Shown: piece after piece, positions 23,574 through 33,600 of the stretch
Layout: each line of letters begins with the position of its first letter
Position numbering within the stretch: the stretch's first letter is position 1
DNA from: Paenibacillus athensensis
Lineage (GTDB): Bacteria; Bacillota; Bacilli; Paenibacillales; NBRC-103111
NCBI RefSeq assembly: GCF_004514475.2
Contig: NZ_MYFO02000018.1
Span: 1 to 64,000, forward strand
Direction of reading: 5' to 3'
Length of the DNA: 64,000 nucleotides
The notes under the pieces: generated by a model
The model's database searches: none
Seen by the model: the letters and a program-made list of their open reading frames with translations, nothing else
What the model was told of the DNA's origin: nothing
Translations under genes and position numbers: made by a program

Positions 23574-26492
23574 TTAATTGCCGAAGCCGAGCCCTTCATA
23601 TTGCACGCCCTTGCCCTTCGCATAGCCAAGCTTGCCGAGCCGCTTCGATTTCTCCACCGATGCCTTAACGATTTCCGCGTCGACCTCCAGCGATTTCACC
23701 TGGCTGGCCGAAATTTCAATCTCCCAGTCGCCCGGCAGGCCGTTCTCGTCATACTCGCGTTTGAACTCCGCGGAAAGCTTGAGCGCGTTCGCCAGCGCAA
23801 TTTTGTTCACTTGCTCAATCGCCGACGCTCCGGCATCTTGTCCCGGCAGCCAGGAGCGCATCGTGTCGTTGACCGTTTCATCGCCCTGAATTTGCTGGGC
23901 AAAGCTCGCCCCGATGTCGTCAAAATAATTCCCGGTGAACAATGCGTCGCTGCCCGCGTCCAGCGCCGTGCCGGTAGCGCGCACCGTACGGTCGGGCTCC
24001 GGCCCCGACGCCTTCTTGATCAGCGCGCTCAGGTTTTTGCCCGCGCCCACAGCCGCCGTCACGATTTTACCCGCATACATAGCCAAGTCGCCGCCTTCCT
24101 CGCCGAACTGCGAAGGAATGCTGGCCGACAGCCCCATGCTGAGCGCCCGTCGCTTGCCGCCGACCTTGGTCATCGAGCCCTCGACGCCAAAAGCGACCGT
24201 ATCCTTGCCGAATTTCACCTCGACCTCGGCTTCCGCTTCATAGACGCTTTGCTGCTCGCCCTTGCCGATGGCGTTGCCGGCGACGCGCTCGGCAGCCGTC
24301 AGCATGCGGCCGGACGCGTCCTTGCCTTTTTGCTCGATGATCGCTTTGCGGTAGCTGCTGAGCTTCTTGAGCGCCAGCTCGCCGGAGAACTTCGCCACGC
24401 CGACATTCGCTTCCATCGCCAGCTTGGTCAGCAGCCCAACGTTGACCTCGGCCTCGTCGTCCATATGCTGCTCCTCGATCATCATCGCCCATTTCTCGGC
24501 TTCAACCATCTTCGATTCGCCGGACTTGCCGCCTTGGCCCCAGAAATGGCCGGCAGCAGCCGGAGACACATTGTTCATTTCGCGGTACAAACCGTAAGAA
24601 AGCAGCTTCATAACACTGTCCGTATCCTTACCCTTCCCTTCCAGGAACAGCCCTAAACGGAAGTTGGCGTCAAAGCCGAACGTCGTAAAACCCGCGCCAA
24701 ACGTCAGCTGCGTATTCACGGTCAAATCCTCCGCTTCGCGCTCCGCCTCGCCGGCAAAACCGAACAGGAAGTAGCCGGTTCCGCCGCCGGCCGCCGACGC
24801 CACCGGAATTTTCAGTTCGACCTCGATGGAGCTGGCGTCGCCCGCGTTCGGCGTGGACAAATCGATCAGCTTGCCCAATTTGGCAAAGCCGGTTTGCAAG
24901 TCCTGCGCCTCAATCGTTTTGTCGATCACGGCCTTAGCCAAATTCCTCGACTTCGTATCGTCCTGCACAGCATCCCGCGTCTGTGCGGTGCGAGCCGCAT
25001 CCGGTCCCGTCGCCGGCGCCGTATCCGTCTCCTTGGTGCCCTTGGTCAGCTTGCGGGCCTCCAGCACAGCCGTTTCCTTGCGCTCCTTGAGCAGCTTCTC
25101 GGCCTGCGTCTTGGCGCCGGCGATGCCAGCCGCCTGAATTTTATCGGCAGCCGTCCGGTCCTTGCGGGCCACCTCGTAAGCCGCGCTTTTGCCCGCCTTG
25201 CCCAGCTCCGCAATCGTAGTATCCTTAGGTACTACGCGTTCAACGATCGTGTCGGCTTCGTCACTCATAACGCCGTCGACAAGCTGCTTGGCTTCTTTAT
25301 AAGCCGTCGCCTTGGAGGCCATCTTGATGTATTCCTGCTTCATCGGCGCGCTCGGCGAGCCGGAGCCCTGCCGTGCGGTGATTTCCGCATCGATCTGGTC
25401 GTTCACCTTGCTACGGGCGGCCTGCTTCAGCTCGTCGCGGTATTTGTTCAGCTCGTCCGAGCGCCAGAACGCGCTGCGCCCGACGCCGAGCTTCGACATG
25501 ACCGCTTGCTTCATCGGAGCCAGCAACGCCGTGCGATAGACGTTTTCCATATCCTTGACGTCATGAACAGCACCTGCCACCGTCTCCTGCCGGACGACCC
25601 GCTGATCGACCAACGAGCCGTCGAGATCGATCCGCTTGTCCAACTCGTCGGTGCCGGCCGTGCCGACGTCAATCCGGTCGAAGCCGGATACGCCGCCGGG
25701 ACCGGCAGGCGCAAATTTGGCGGCGATGACCGTTTTGCCATCCTTGACCGCATTGTCGATCAGCGTCTTGGCCGTAGTGTTCAGCCTTTTTTGCGCATCG
25801 GCCGCCGATTTGGCCTTTTGCTTCTCAAACGCGGAATCGTTCAGGCTCGGCGTAATCAGGTCATACGCTTTGCTGGCCTCTGCGGTCAAAGCGAGCTTTT
25901 TGCTGTCATCCAGCTGGCCGTGCGCAACCTCTTGCGCATACGTTTTCAGCTTCGCGGTCATAATGCCGTCGGCGCTGGCCTGTGCATATTTCAGCGCATC
26001 CTTGCGTTGCTCCGCGGTTCCCCGGGTCATGCTCGCTTCGATTTCCGCGATTACCTTGGCTTTGACGTTTTTGCGGATCGGATCGGCGCTGGAATCTCCG
26101 GTCATATACGTATCCAGATTGCGTTTCGCTTTTTCCCGGCTGTCATTGAAAGCGTTATCAACCAGAGTTGGCACCTTGCCGTCACGTTCAGCGTCCATGT
26201 CCGCCCTGCGCTGCTGCGCCGGGCTCGGACCTTGTACCGGGGGCGTTCCGCCTCCGCCCGTACCGCCAGGACCACCTGCGCGCTGGATGCGCGCAGCTCC
26301 GGCCTCCTGCCGTTGCACGAGGGCTTGCACCGCTTTATTGCCCAGCGTTCGCTGCAGCTGCAGCATGCCGGACGGCGTCAGCGAAGGCCTCTCGGTTAAT
26401 CCCGGAGCCGATGCTTCCGCCTGCTGCCGCGCATCTTGCGATATGTGGCTGCTGCTTGTCCGATGCTTGTGCCCCTGGCTGTGTTCGCCCAC
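23574..26492 (-). CDS. Large orphan protein with eCIS-effector-type N-terminal motif
   Basis: A 972-residue protein. The start is taken as GTG at 26492, behind GAGGGGG, because upstream codons lack a ribosome site. The first 35 residues are polar and disordered; residues 39-62 read LTPSGMLQLQRTLGNKAVQALV, the LQRTxGNxAV motif found at the N-terminus of DUF4157-type toxins and other cargo associated with extracellular contractile injection systems. A Gly-rich linker follows, then about 450 residues of Lys/Ala-rich helices (coiled-coil-like, 120-560), and a C-terminal half with beta-rich stretches (IEVELKIPVASAAGGGTGYF, TQLTFGAGFTTFGFDANFRL). No catalytic motif is recognised and no contractile injection genes lie in the window, so it is an orphan. 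Function is unknown; export or structural roles are alternatives to toxin. Confidence 0.72.
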   Translation of the reverse strand: MGEHSQGHKHRTSSSHISQDARQQAEASAPGLTERPSLTPSGMLQLQRTLGNKAVQALVQRQEAGAARIQRAGGPGGTGGGGTPPVQGPSPAQQRRADMDAERDGKVPTLVDNAFNDSREKAKRNLDTYMTGDSSADPIRKNVKAKVIAEIEASMTRGTAEQRKDALKYAQASADGIMTAKLKTYAQEVAHGQLDDSKKLALTAEASKAYDLITPSLNDSAFEKQKAKSAADAQKRLNTTAKTLIDNAVKDGKTVIAAKFAPAGPGGVSGFDRIDVGTAGTDELDKRIDLDGSLVDQRVVRQETVAGAVHDVKDMENVYRTALLAPMKQAVMSKLGVGRSAFWRSDELNKYRDELKQAARSKVNDQIDAEITARQGSGSPSAPMKQEYIKMASKATAYKEAKQLVDGVMSDEADTIVERVVPKDTTIAELGKAGKSAAYEVARKDRTAADKIQAAGIAGAKTQAEKLLKERKETAVLEARKLTKGTKETDTAPATGPDAARTAQTRDAVQDDTKSRNLAKAVIDKTIEAQDLQTGFAKLGKLIDLSTPNAGDASSIEVELKIPVASAAGGGTGYFLFGFAGEAEREAEDLTVNTQLTFGAGFTTFGFDANFRLGLFLEGKGKDTDSVMKLLSYGLYREMNNVSPAAAGHFWGQGGKSGESKMVEAEKWAMMIEEQHMDDEAEVNVGLLTKLAMEANVGVAKFSGELALKKLSSYRKAIIEQKGKDASGRMLTAAERVAGNAIGKGEQQSVYEAEAEVEVKFGKDTVAFGVEGSMTKVGGKRRALSMGLSASIPSQFGEEGGDLAMYAGKIVTAAVGAGKNLSALIKKASGPEPDRTVRATGTALDAGSDALFTGNYFDDIGASFAQQIQGDETVNDTMRSWLPGQDAGASAIEQVNKIALANALKLSAEFKREYDENGLPGDWEIEISASQVKSLEVDAEIVKASVEKSKRLGKLGYAKGKGVQYEGLGFGN

Positions 26493-26725
26493 ACTGAAGC
26501 CCCCTCGCTGTTCATAATACCCTAGATGCCATTTGGTTTTATTGTAGCATCTGCCACGAGCATACGCCGAACATTCAAGAATGCGGACCAATTATGCGTG
26601 AAACTGGAAAAGCCCCATTGGCCATCCATTATCCTCACGATTTGCCAATGCATCCGGGACAGCCGACCAGACCCGCCCGCCCTTTCGTTCATATAATGGA
26701 GATATCCGCAGGAAGGAGGAGCGCT

Positions 26726-27457
26726 ATGAGCATGCCCGGCGTATCGATCGTCACGTGTACGAATCGACCTGAATTTTTGACCAACCTCGTGCGTAATTTT
26801 AACAGCCAGCGTTACCCACGCAAGGAGCTGATTCTCATTGTCAATAATGATAGCGCCAATCTTCAGGCGATTCGCCAGCAAACCGCCCACAATCCGCGCA
26901 TTCGCGTCTACCGCGTTCCCGAGCGCGTGTCGCTGGGCCAATGTCTGAATTGCGGCGCTGCCGTCGCCCGTTATCCGCTGATTGCCAAATTCGACGACGA
27001 CGATTATTACGCGCCCGCCTATTTGCGCGAGCAGGTCCGCGCGCTGATCCGCACCGGCAGCACGGTCGTCGGCAAACACGCCTGTCTCGTCTATCTGGCC
27101 GCCAGCGGCCGCCTTGTCATTCGCTCTCCCCAAGAACGCAACAAATTGCTGACCTTTGTACAGGGCGGCACGATCCTGTTTCGGCGCAGCGTGCTCAAGC
27201 AGGTCCGGTTCGCCGATATTTCGCTGGGCGAAGACGTGCGCTTTCTGCGAGCCTGCCGACGCAAGGGGCACACCGTATACGCCACCTCGCCGTTTCATTA
27301 CGTCTACATGCGCAGAAAAAACAAAAGCAGCCACACCTGGAAAGCTGCCGACCGTTTTTACTTGCAAAATAGCGTGCCGCTTGCCGTAACGCGCGACTAC
27401 CGGATCGTCGCCTCCAGACAGGCGCGAATCAGGCATAGCCGGCCTTCATTTTTTTAA
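26726..27457 (+). CDS. Glycosyltransferase family 2
   Basis: A 243-residue GT-A enzyme that transfers a sugar from a nucleotide sugar. The ATG at 26726 is behind GGAAGGAGGA. The motifs are VSIVTCTNRPEFL at the N-terminus, IAKFDDDDYYAPAYL (metal-binding Asp cluster near residue 90) and a GEDVRFLRACRRKG acceptor-side segment. No membrane helix is present. It is divergent from the large orphan protein and convergent with the next gene. Enzymes of this small type often act on surface glycans or spore coat sugars; the acceptor is not evident. Confidence 0.88.
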   Translation: MSMPGVSIVTCTNRPEFLTNLVRNFNSQRYPRKELILIVNNDSANLQAIRQQTAHNPRIRVYRVPERVSLGQCLNCGAAVARYPLIAKFDDDDYYAPAYLREQVRALIRTGSTVVGKHACLVYLAASGRLVIRSPQERNKLLTFVQGGTILFRRSVLKQVRFADISLGEDVRFLRACRRKGHTVYATSPFHYVYMRRKNKSSHTWKAADRFYLQNSVPLAVTRDYRIVASRQARIRHSRPSFF

Positions 27458-27489
27458 ATCGTTCAAGCTGCCGGTTCGCGCCTTCTTGT

Positions 27490-28434
27490 CTAACCTATCA
27501 CATAGCGAAAATTTTCAAGCGCTTCGGGGTAAGGCCTGGCCAGCCGATCCATATGGTCATAAAAGCTGAACGGAAACTTGAAGGCATGGCCAAACTCCCA
27601 ATCCAGCGCGGACCAGTCACGCTCCCAATACGCGGCTTCCAGCGGAAGCGTGGCGGATCGCCTTGCAGGCACAAGCGGCAGCCGGTCAACCGGAGAATGC
27701 AGCAGCGGCGGCTCCCGGTCCGGATCCAGCTCGCGACTTGCGCGCAGCGCCGCGATCAGCTGCAGCAGCGCAGGCAGCCCTTGGGCAAACAGCTTGCGGT
27801 GGCCGCGGTCAAGCAGCGCGTTCAGCGCGTGCGAGAACGTCAGCATATGCCCGAGCAAATCGTGATGCGCCTCCGCGCGATAAATCGTGCGAAATGCCGC
27901 CAATTCCCCGGCAACCAGCGCCGATAGCTGCTTGCTGTCGGCAATAGGCGGAAACTCTCCCGCCGCCGGCTCCAGCCGCTTGACCTCCTTGGTCGTGTAG
28001 CCGATCCAGGAGCGTCCAGGAATCGTGCCCCGAAAGGCGCGAATCAACGCAGCGATCCCCGTGACAGCTTGCTTGCTGCCCCAACCGCCCAGTTCGTGCA
28101 GAGCCAGCAGACTGATCGCGGCATATATGAAATTGTGGCCGACCCAGTGGAGACGATCCGCAGTGGCTTCCAAAGCCGCCACAATCAGCGCTTCGGCCTC
28201 GAACGCGTCTATCGTTGTCTCTGGTTCCGCCATTTCCGCAAACCGCCGGGCGTCCAGCATCGTCTTCGCCTCGCTTGCGATACGCACAGCCGTCGATTCC
28301 GACAAGTCCGCGCGCAGGCTCAAGAAATACCCGGCAATCGCCCCCGCCCCATAATGGGCGTACCAAACATCGCCCGTGCGCTCTTGGCATTGCGCCAGCA
28401 AAGCCAGCCCGCCGGCAAGCAACTTTTTGTCCAT
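27490..28434 (-). CDS. Uncharacterised 314-aa protein
   Basis: An apparently cytosolic, largely helical, Ala/Leu-rich protein with no signal peptide; the ATG at 28434 follows a GGAAGG site. Visible segments include GDVWYAHYGAGAIAGYFLS at the N-terminus and DWEFGHAFKFPFSFYDHMD near the end. I do not recognise the family. It is on the same strand as the HAD and kinase genes but separated by 38 bases, so it may be the last gene of that unit. Confidence 0.65.
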   Translation of the reverse strand: MDKKLLAGGLALLAQCQERTGDVWYAHYGAGAIAGYFLSLRADLSESTAVRIASEAKTMLDARRFAEMAEPETTIDAFEAEALIVAALEATADRLHWVGHNFIYAAISLLALHELGGWGSKQAVTGIAALIRAFRGTIPGRSWIGYTTKEVKRLEPAAGEFPPIADSKQLSALVAGELAAFRTIYRAEAHHDLLGHMLTFSHALNALLDRGHRKLFAQGLPALLQLIAALRASRELDPDREPPLLHSPVDRLPLVPARRSATLPLEAAYWERDWSALDWEFGHAFKFPFSFYDHMDRLARPYPEALENFRYVIG

Positions 28435-28472
28435 TGCAGTCGCCTTCCTCTCGTTTCATTTGCACCATCATT

Positions 28473-28964
28473 TTATATGTTCCTCCACGACGTCTGCAAA
28501 ATACGCAACGCTTCGGCCTTCAATTCCTGTGTAATTCCGTTGTATCCGCGACACCGCACGAAACGATCTTTCGTAAACGGCCCCATCTCCCATTCGTCAT
28601 CGATAATCACAAACGATTCAAGGGTCAGATCGGCATTGAGATTCAACCATGCTTCGATTTCCTTCCACCTTACCGCCGTTTGCAGCCCCTCGGAAAACAC
28701 CGGCGTTGCTCCGAGCAAACGGTCGTCAATCCCGGCTTGCCGGAACTGCTGCGTCAGCGTATTCCACAATCTGCTGTCCGTCCCCCAATGAATGCGCCAT
28801 GTCGAACTCAGCACAATCTGCGCACCGGACTCCTCGACCAGCTCCCGCAAATACCGTATCGCCTGCGTATCGAATAGGCCGTTCTCCCCGCCGTGAAGCC
28901 TTTGCAGCCGCACCGCGCGATCCGTATTCAGCACACCGTCAATATCCAAAAAAATTATTCGCAT
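28473..28964 (-). CDS. HAD-family hydrolase-like protein
   Basis: A 163-residue HAD-fold phosphatase-like protein. The ATG at 28964 lies inside the end of the histidine kinase gene behind GGAGGG, giving a ten-base overlap. Motif I is FLDIDGVLN at residues 4-12, motif II the Ser/Thr in LSSTWR near 50, and the acidic end motif is VIIDDEWE near 122. This is the arrangement of small HAD domains of the type linked to 'Swiss Army knife' RNA repair proteins; the substrate is unknown. The overlap suggests co-expression with the sensor kinase. Confidence 0.8.
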   Translation of the reverse strand: MRIIFLDIDGVLNTDRAVRLQRLHGGENGLFDTQAIRYLRELVEESGAQIVLSSTWRIHWGTDSRLWNTLTQQFRQAGIDDRLLGATPVFSEGLQTAVRWKEIEAWLNLNADLTLESFVIIDDEWEMGPFTKDRFVRCRGYNGITQELKAEALRILQTSWRNI

Positions 28965-30370
28965 TCTTTTCCCTCCAGCCACTCCGGCCCCAGCAGCGGC
29001 AGCGTGAAGTAGAATGTTACCGTTCCTTGTCCCAGCTCATAGCCATAAGACGCCTGATGCTTGTCCAAAATGACCGCAACGATGGACAAGCCCAGTCCCG
29101 TGCCGCTGAACCGCTGGCTACGGGTGTTTTCCATCACATAAAACGGCGCCCACACGTTCTCCCACCGCCGGGCGTCGGAAATTTCCGTGCCGTTGGCGAT
29201 TCGAAAATGAAAGCGGCCGTCCTTCGTCTCCAGCGTCACGCTCACTCGAGCGTCGGAGGTATATTTCAGCGCATTGGACATCAGATTGCGCAGAACCGAC
29301 GCCAGCTTATCCCGGTCCGCCAGCACTACCGCCTCTTCGCGCATCATCCGGTCGTCGGCTTCCCAGGCCAGCCCCTGCTGCCCGGCTGCAGCCTTATACG
29401 TGCCGAGCAGCTCCGCGAGCAGCGGACACAGCGCAACCGCCGACCATGCGTAAGCCTCGGTTTGCTTTCGCGACAGCTCCAGCAGCCGGTCAAGCAAACC
29501 ACTCATCTCCGCGCTTTGCTGGCGGATGGCTTCGGCATAGGTACCGTCGTCCCGTCCGTCCAGCAGGCCCGCGGCATAGACCTGAATCAGCGACAACGGC
29601 GTCTTCAGCTCGTGTGAAATCTCGGAAATGAAGCGGCGCAGGTTGGCATTCTTGACCTCCAGCTCCTGATGCGCTTCCTTGAGCTTGTCGCTCATACGGC
29701 CCAGGCTGTGCGCAAGCGATTCAATTTCGTCGCCGGTGCGGATATCCGGCTTGACAAACGAGAGGCGCGAAATCGCTTCGGCCGTCCGGTCGAGCTGCGC
29801 GAGCGGATCGACAATCCGCATCGCATACAAAGCTGCCAGCAGCAGCAGCCCTGCCAGCATCCCGATCCAAATATACAGATTGAAGCGATTAACCGTCCGC
29901 AGCAGCTCCGAGGAATAGGCAATCGATTCTCCAACCGCAAACACGTAACCGTCAGCGGCAAAAAAATGAACCAAAAAGCTCGCCTTCAGCTTGTTCTGAT
30001 CATACATTTGATGGAATCTGGCGCCGGTGCGCAGCAGCTCCACCTGATCCAAGGTTAACTCAAAACTGTTGAGCGCAATTCCCTCGTGCTTCCACTGCCT
30101 TAGCAGCTCCGCGTTGAGCTCAGCCACGGAACGGACAAGCGGCGCATATGCCGCTGCAAGCGGTTCCTCCGCCTCCAGCTCAGCAATGCGCGCCATAACC
30201 AAGGTCTGTGACAGCGGCGCAAGCTCTGCCGTCAGAGCCGCCAGCTTGCTTTTGGTTTGCTGCAGCATGTATTTCGGCAGCAAATACGTATTGACGCCAT
30301 AGGATAACACAAAAACAAGACAAAGCGCGGCAGTAATCCGCATCATCAGCTTGCGGGCCAGCTTACTCAT
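28955..30370 (-). CDS. Sensor histidine kinase, no adjacent response regulator
   Basis: A 471-residue membrane kinase. The ATG at 30370 has GGAGG six bases before it and overlaps the stop of a short upstream frame as ATGA. It has two membrane helices (about 10-30 and 190-215) around an extracytoplasmic sensor, a HAMP linker, HisKA with FISEISHELKTPLSLI, and HATPase_c with NLMSNALKY, a degenerate G1 region and GTGLGLSI. Kinases of this OmpR-linked class normally follow their response regulator; here only about 40 codons of non-matching frame remain upstream, so the partner has been lost or is elsewhere. Confidence 0.88.
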   Translation of the reverse strand: MSKLARKLMMRITAALCLVFVLSYGVNTYLLPKYMLQQTKSKLAALTAELAPLSQTLVMARIAELEAEEPLAAAYAPLVRSVAELNAELLRQWKHEGIALNSFELTLDQVELLRTGARFHQMYDQNKLKASFLVHFFAADGYVFAVGESIAYSSELLRTVNRFNLYIWIGMLAGLLLLAALYAMRIVDPLAQLDRTAEAISRLSFVKPDIRTGDEIESLAHSLGRMSDKLKEAHQELEVKNANLRRFISEISHELKTPLSLIQVYAAGLLDGRDDGTYAEAIRQQSAEMSGLLDRLLELSRKQTEAYAWSAVALCPLLAELLGTYKAAAGQQGLAWEADDRMMREEAVVLADRDKLASVLRNLMSNALKYTSDARVSVTLETKDGRFHFRIANGTEISDARRWENVWAPFYVMENTRSQRFSGTGLGLSIVAVILDKHQASYGYELGQGTVTFYFTLPLLGPEWLEGKECE

Positions 30371-30426
30371 CTTTGGCCTCCAGACTTCAACAGCAACGGC
30401 TTGACATCGCTCATCGGCACTTGCAT
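30367..30426 (-). CDS. Short frame overlapping the kinase start (possible remnant or leader peptide)
   Basis: ATG at 30426, behind AAGGGGA, encodes MQVPMSDVKPLLLKSGGQR and stops at a TGA that overlaps the kinase ATG. The frame stays open further upstream to a stop near 30486. It does not resemble the end of an OmpR-type regulator. It could be a coupled leader peptide or the debris of a deleted gene; evidence is limited to position and ribosome site. Confidence 0.3.
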   Translation of the reverse strand: MQVPMSDVKPLLLKSGGQR

Positions 30427-30602
30427 CGGCGCTTCCCCTTCCCGAGCCTTGTCGCGCACCCGGCGCGACCGCTCCCCTTGTTCCTTTCATTATACGTTCA
30501 ATTTGTTACACGAGTATGACAGAAGCTCCTAAAGCCCCCAATAGGAGACAAACGGGCTAACCAATTAGCGAAAACCGCGATGCAGCCGAGCTGCACAGCA
30601 AA

Positions 30603-30646
30603 AATAAAAAAAAGCGAACGGGTCCCTTTCGGGCCCGTTTCGCTTT
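30603..30646 (-). terminator. Intrinsic terminator after the SLH protein gene
   Basis: AAAGCGAACGGGTCC pairs with GGCCCGTTTCGCTTT around CTTTCG, with one bulge. On the minus strand it is followed by eight T. Confidence 0.85.
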
Positions 30647-30674
30647 GCGGAGCGGTCTTAACCGCCGTTGATGC

Positions 30675-33600
30675 TTACAAATCGGCTATCAAATCTTTGA
30701 TCGAGCTGTCGCTTTCCAGCGCCCGAATGATCAATGAAACGGCTTCGATGCGCGAAGCTGCGCTTTGCGGCTCGAAGGTCGTCGAAGTCACTCCGTTGAC
30801 GAGGCGGGCGTCATAGGCTTGTTGAATCGCGTCCTTGGCCCAGTAATCGCCGCTCACATCTTCAAAGCTGTCCGTAGCGCCGGTCGCCATCAGCCCCAAA
30901 TTCAGCACTCTGGAGAAAATGATTACCATCTCCGCACGGGAAATCGAAGCGTCGGGGCGGAAGCTGCCGTCCTCGTAGCCGTTGATAATGCCCAGCGAAG
31001 CCAACGCTCCGATATATCCGGAGGCCCAATGCGAGCCGGTATCGCCGAAGGAAGCCGGATCCCCGTCCTCTTGAAGACCAAAAGCATGAAAGATCATCGT
31101 AGCGAACTCGGCGCGAGTAACCGCAGCATCCGGATGGAAGGCGCCGTCTCCGGAACCTTCAACAATGCCGAGCTTCACCGCTTTTTTCACGTCGTCTGCT
31201 CCCCAATGATCAGAGGTGTCAGTAAAAACCGTAGTGACATTGGCTGTGCGAGAAAGGGCAAGCTTAACCGCTTGAACGACGCTGTCTGCTGGAATGACTG
31301 CATTTTGAAACGGACTTTCTGCAGAAGGCTTCGGACCGGACGGATTTTCCTGATTGCCCGGATTTTGCGGATTAGCCGGTTCGCCTGAATCAGTTGGACC
31401 TGCCGGTGTGTCCGTTCCCCCGTTTGACGATCCCGATCCCGTACCGTTTCCTGACGAACCGCTGCCGGAAGCACCGCTGCTCGAATCCGGAACCGAAGCC
31501 GCATCGCGCGTGACATTCAGTGTATAGGTTCGCGTCGAGCTGTCCTGCGCAGTAACGACGATCGTAATCGCATTGCTGCCCACGTTAAGTGAAATGGCAT
31601 TGCTGGCCAGACCGCTTGCGACCGCGTTTCCGTTAATTGAAATCGTTGCGGCAGGGTCGGCTGCCGTTGCCGTTACTGCTGTACGGCTAATTCCGTTGCC
31701 GACTCTGGATTTGTAGACAATTGTATTCGGAGCGAAAACCGGCGTCAACGCAGCTCCCGACAGTGTGAGACCGCTTAGGTCCGCATTGCCGTTGGTGGTC
31801 CGGTTGATCGTAACGGTATAGGTATGGCTTACTCCGTTTTGGGCCGTCAGTTCAATCTCTACCGTGTTGGCGCCCACGACGAGATTGGAAGCCAAATAAT
31901 CGTATACGTTTGCAGTCACACTGTCATAAGTCGCCCCTGTTACCGAAAGCGTCTGGTAAGCGTCTCCCTTGGTCAAAAGCAGATGAAGACTCGTTACAGC
32001 GGTATCCACATGAACCTGGTAGGCGAAGTCCGCTGCCGAAAATGCCGGCGAAATGCTGCTGATATCGGTTACCAGGCCCGACAGCAGCGACATTGAGGAC
32101 TCCCATTTGGCATACAGCGTCAAGCTGGCTGTGATCGGCGAAGTAAAATCAAAAGCGTTCGTAAGGCCGCTGTCGCTGTACCAGCCGGCAAACGTGTAAC
32201 CCGTCTTGTCGGGAGAAGCGGGAGCGCTGGCCGTGCCATTATAGCTCACGGTTTGACTGTTCACTGCCGAACCGCCGTTGCTGTTAAAGCTGACCACCGC
32301 ATTCACGGTCACCCGCGCCGCCTGGCTCGCCAATGTCGCGGTTTGCGTGCCGCTGACGCCGCCGTTTGTGTTCGTTACGACTACGTAGTAATACGTCGCG
32401 CCCACGCTAGCCGTCGGCGGATCATACGAAGCGTTCGTCGCGCCGCTGATCAACGTGCCGCCCGTATTGCTGTTGACTGCATGGCTGTACCACTGGTAGC
32501 TCAACATCCCCCCGTCAGTCGAGGTGGCTGTCACGCTCAGCGTAGGACTGGCGTCGTTCTGCTGCATGATCTGGTCGCTCGGCTGTGTGCCGATCAGAGG
32601 AGCTGCCGCATTCACCAGCGCATTTACGGTGACCTGAACCGCAGCGCTCGTCGCGGTCGCGGTTTGCATGCCGTTGACACCGCTGTTCGTATTGGTTACC
32701 ACCACATAGTAATACGTCGTGCCGGCGCTCGTTGTCGGCGGGTCAAACGAAGCGCCCGTTTCGCCATTAATCAACGTCCCGCCTGTATGGCTATTGATCG
32801 CATTGCTGTACCATTGATAGCTTAATGTCCCTCCATCAGTCGAGGTCGCCGCCACAGTAAGCGTCGGGCTCGTGCCATTGACAAGCACGGTTTGGTCATT
32901 CGGCTGCGTATCGATGCTTGGCGCTGCCGCGTTCGTCACGGCGTTCACCGTTACCGCTGCCGCGTTGCTCGTCTGCTTCGCTGTCTGTACGCCGTCTACG
33001 CTGCCGTTCGTGTTCGTCACGACCACGTAATAATACGTCGTACCTATGCTTGCTGTCGGCGGGTCGAACGAAGCGTTCGTTTCGCCATTAATCAGCGTGC
33101 CGCCTGTATGGCTATTGGTCGCATTGCTGTACCATTGGTAGCTCAGCGTCCCTCCATCTGTGGAGCTCGCCACTACCGTAAGCGTCGGGCTGGCGTCCCC
33201 CTGATTCACGCTTTTGTCGGCCGGCTGCGTGCCGATGCTTGGCGTTGCCGCATTCACCGTAGTCGTCTGGCGTATCACGCCCCCGCCGCCGCCTACCAGG
33301 TAAGAGCCGGCGCCATAGGCTAAGGACCAATACCATCCCGACAAACCCGTATCGCTCAAGGTCCAGGCAATGCCGTCTGAAGAAGTCAGCACCTTGCCCA
33401 ATTGACCTGCTATAACGAACAAGCCGTCGGCTGCGTTATACATGACGCGGTAATACGCATAAGCGATCGGGAACATCGGATTGGTCCCCGGAATTCGCTG
33501 ACGTTCCGTCCAGGTCACGCCATCGGTCGAGGTCAGAATCAGCTCCTCGTAGCCGGTCACAACAAACATCCCATTGCCGTAAGCGGCCCCATAAAGCTGA

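Noticed and set aside
22222-26399. 450- and 501-codon plus-strand frames opposite the YbjN-like and effector genes
   Set aside because: No ribosome sites and low-complexity Arg content; the minus-strand frames have domain signals and start sites.
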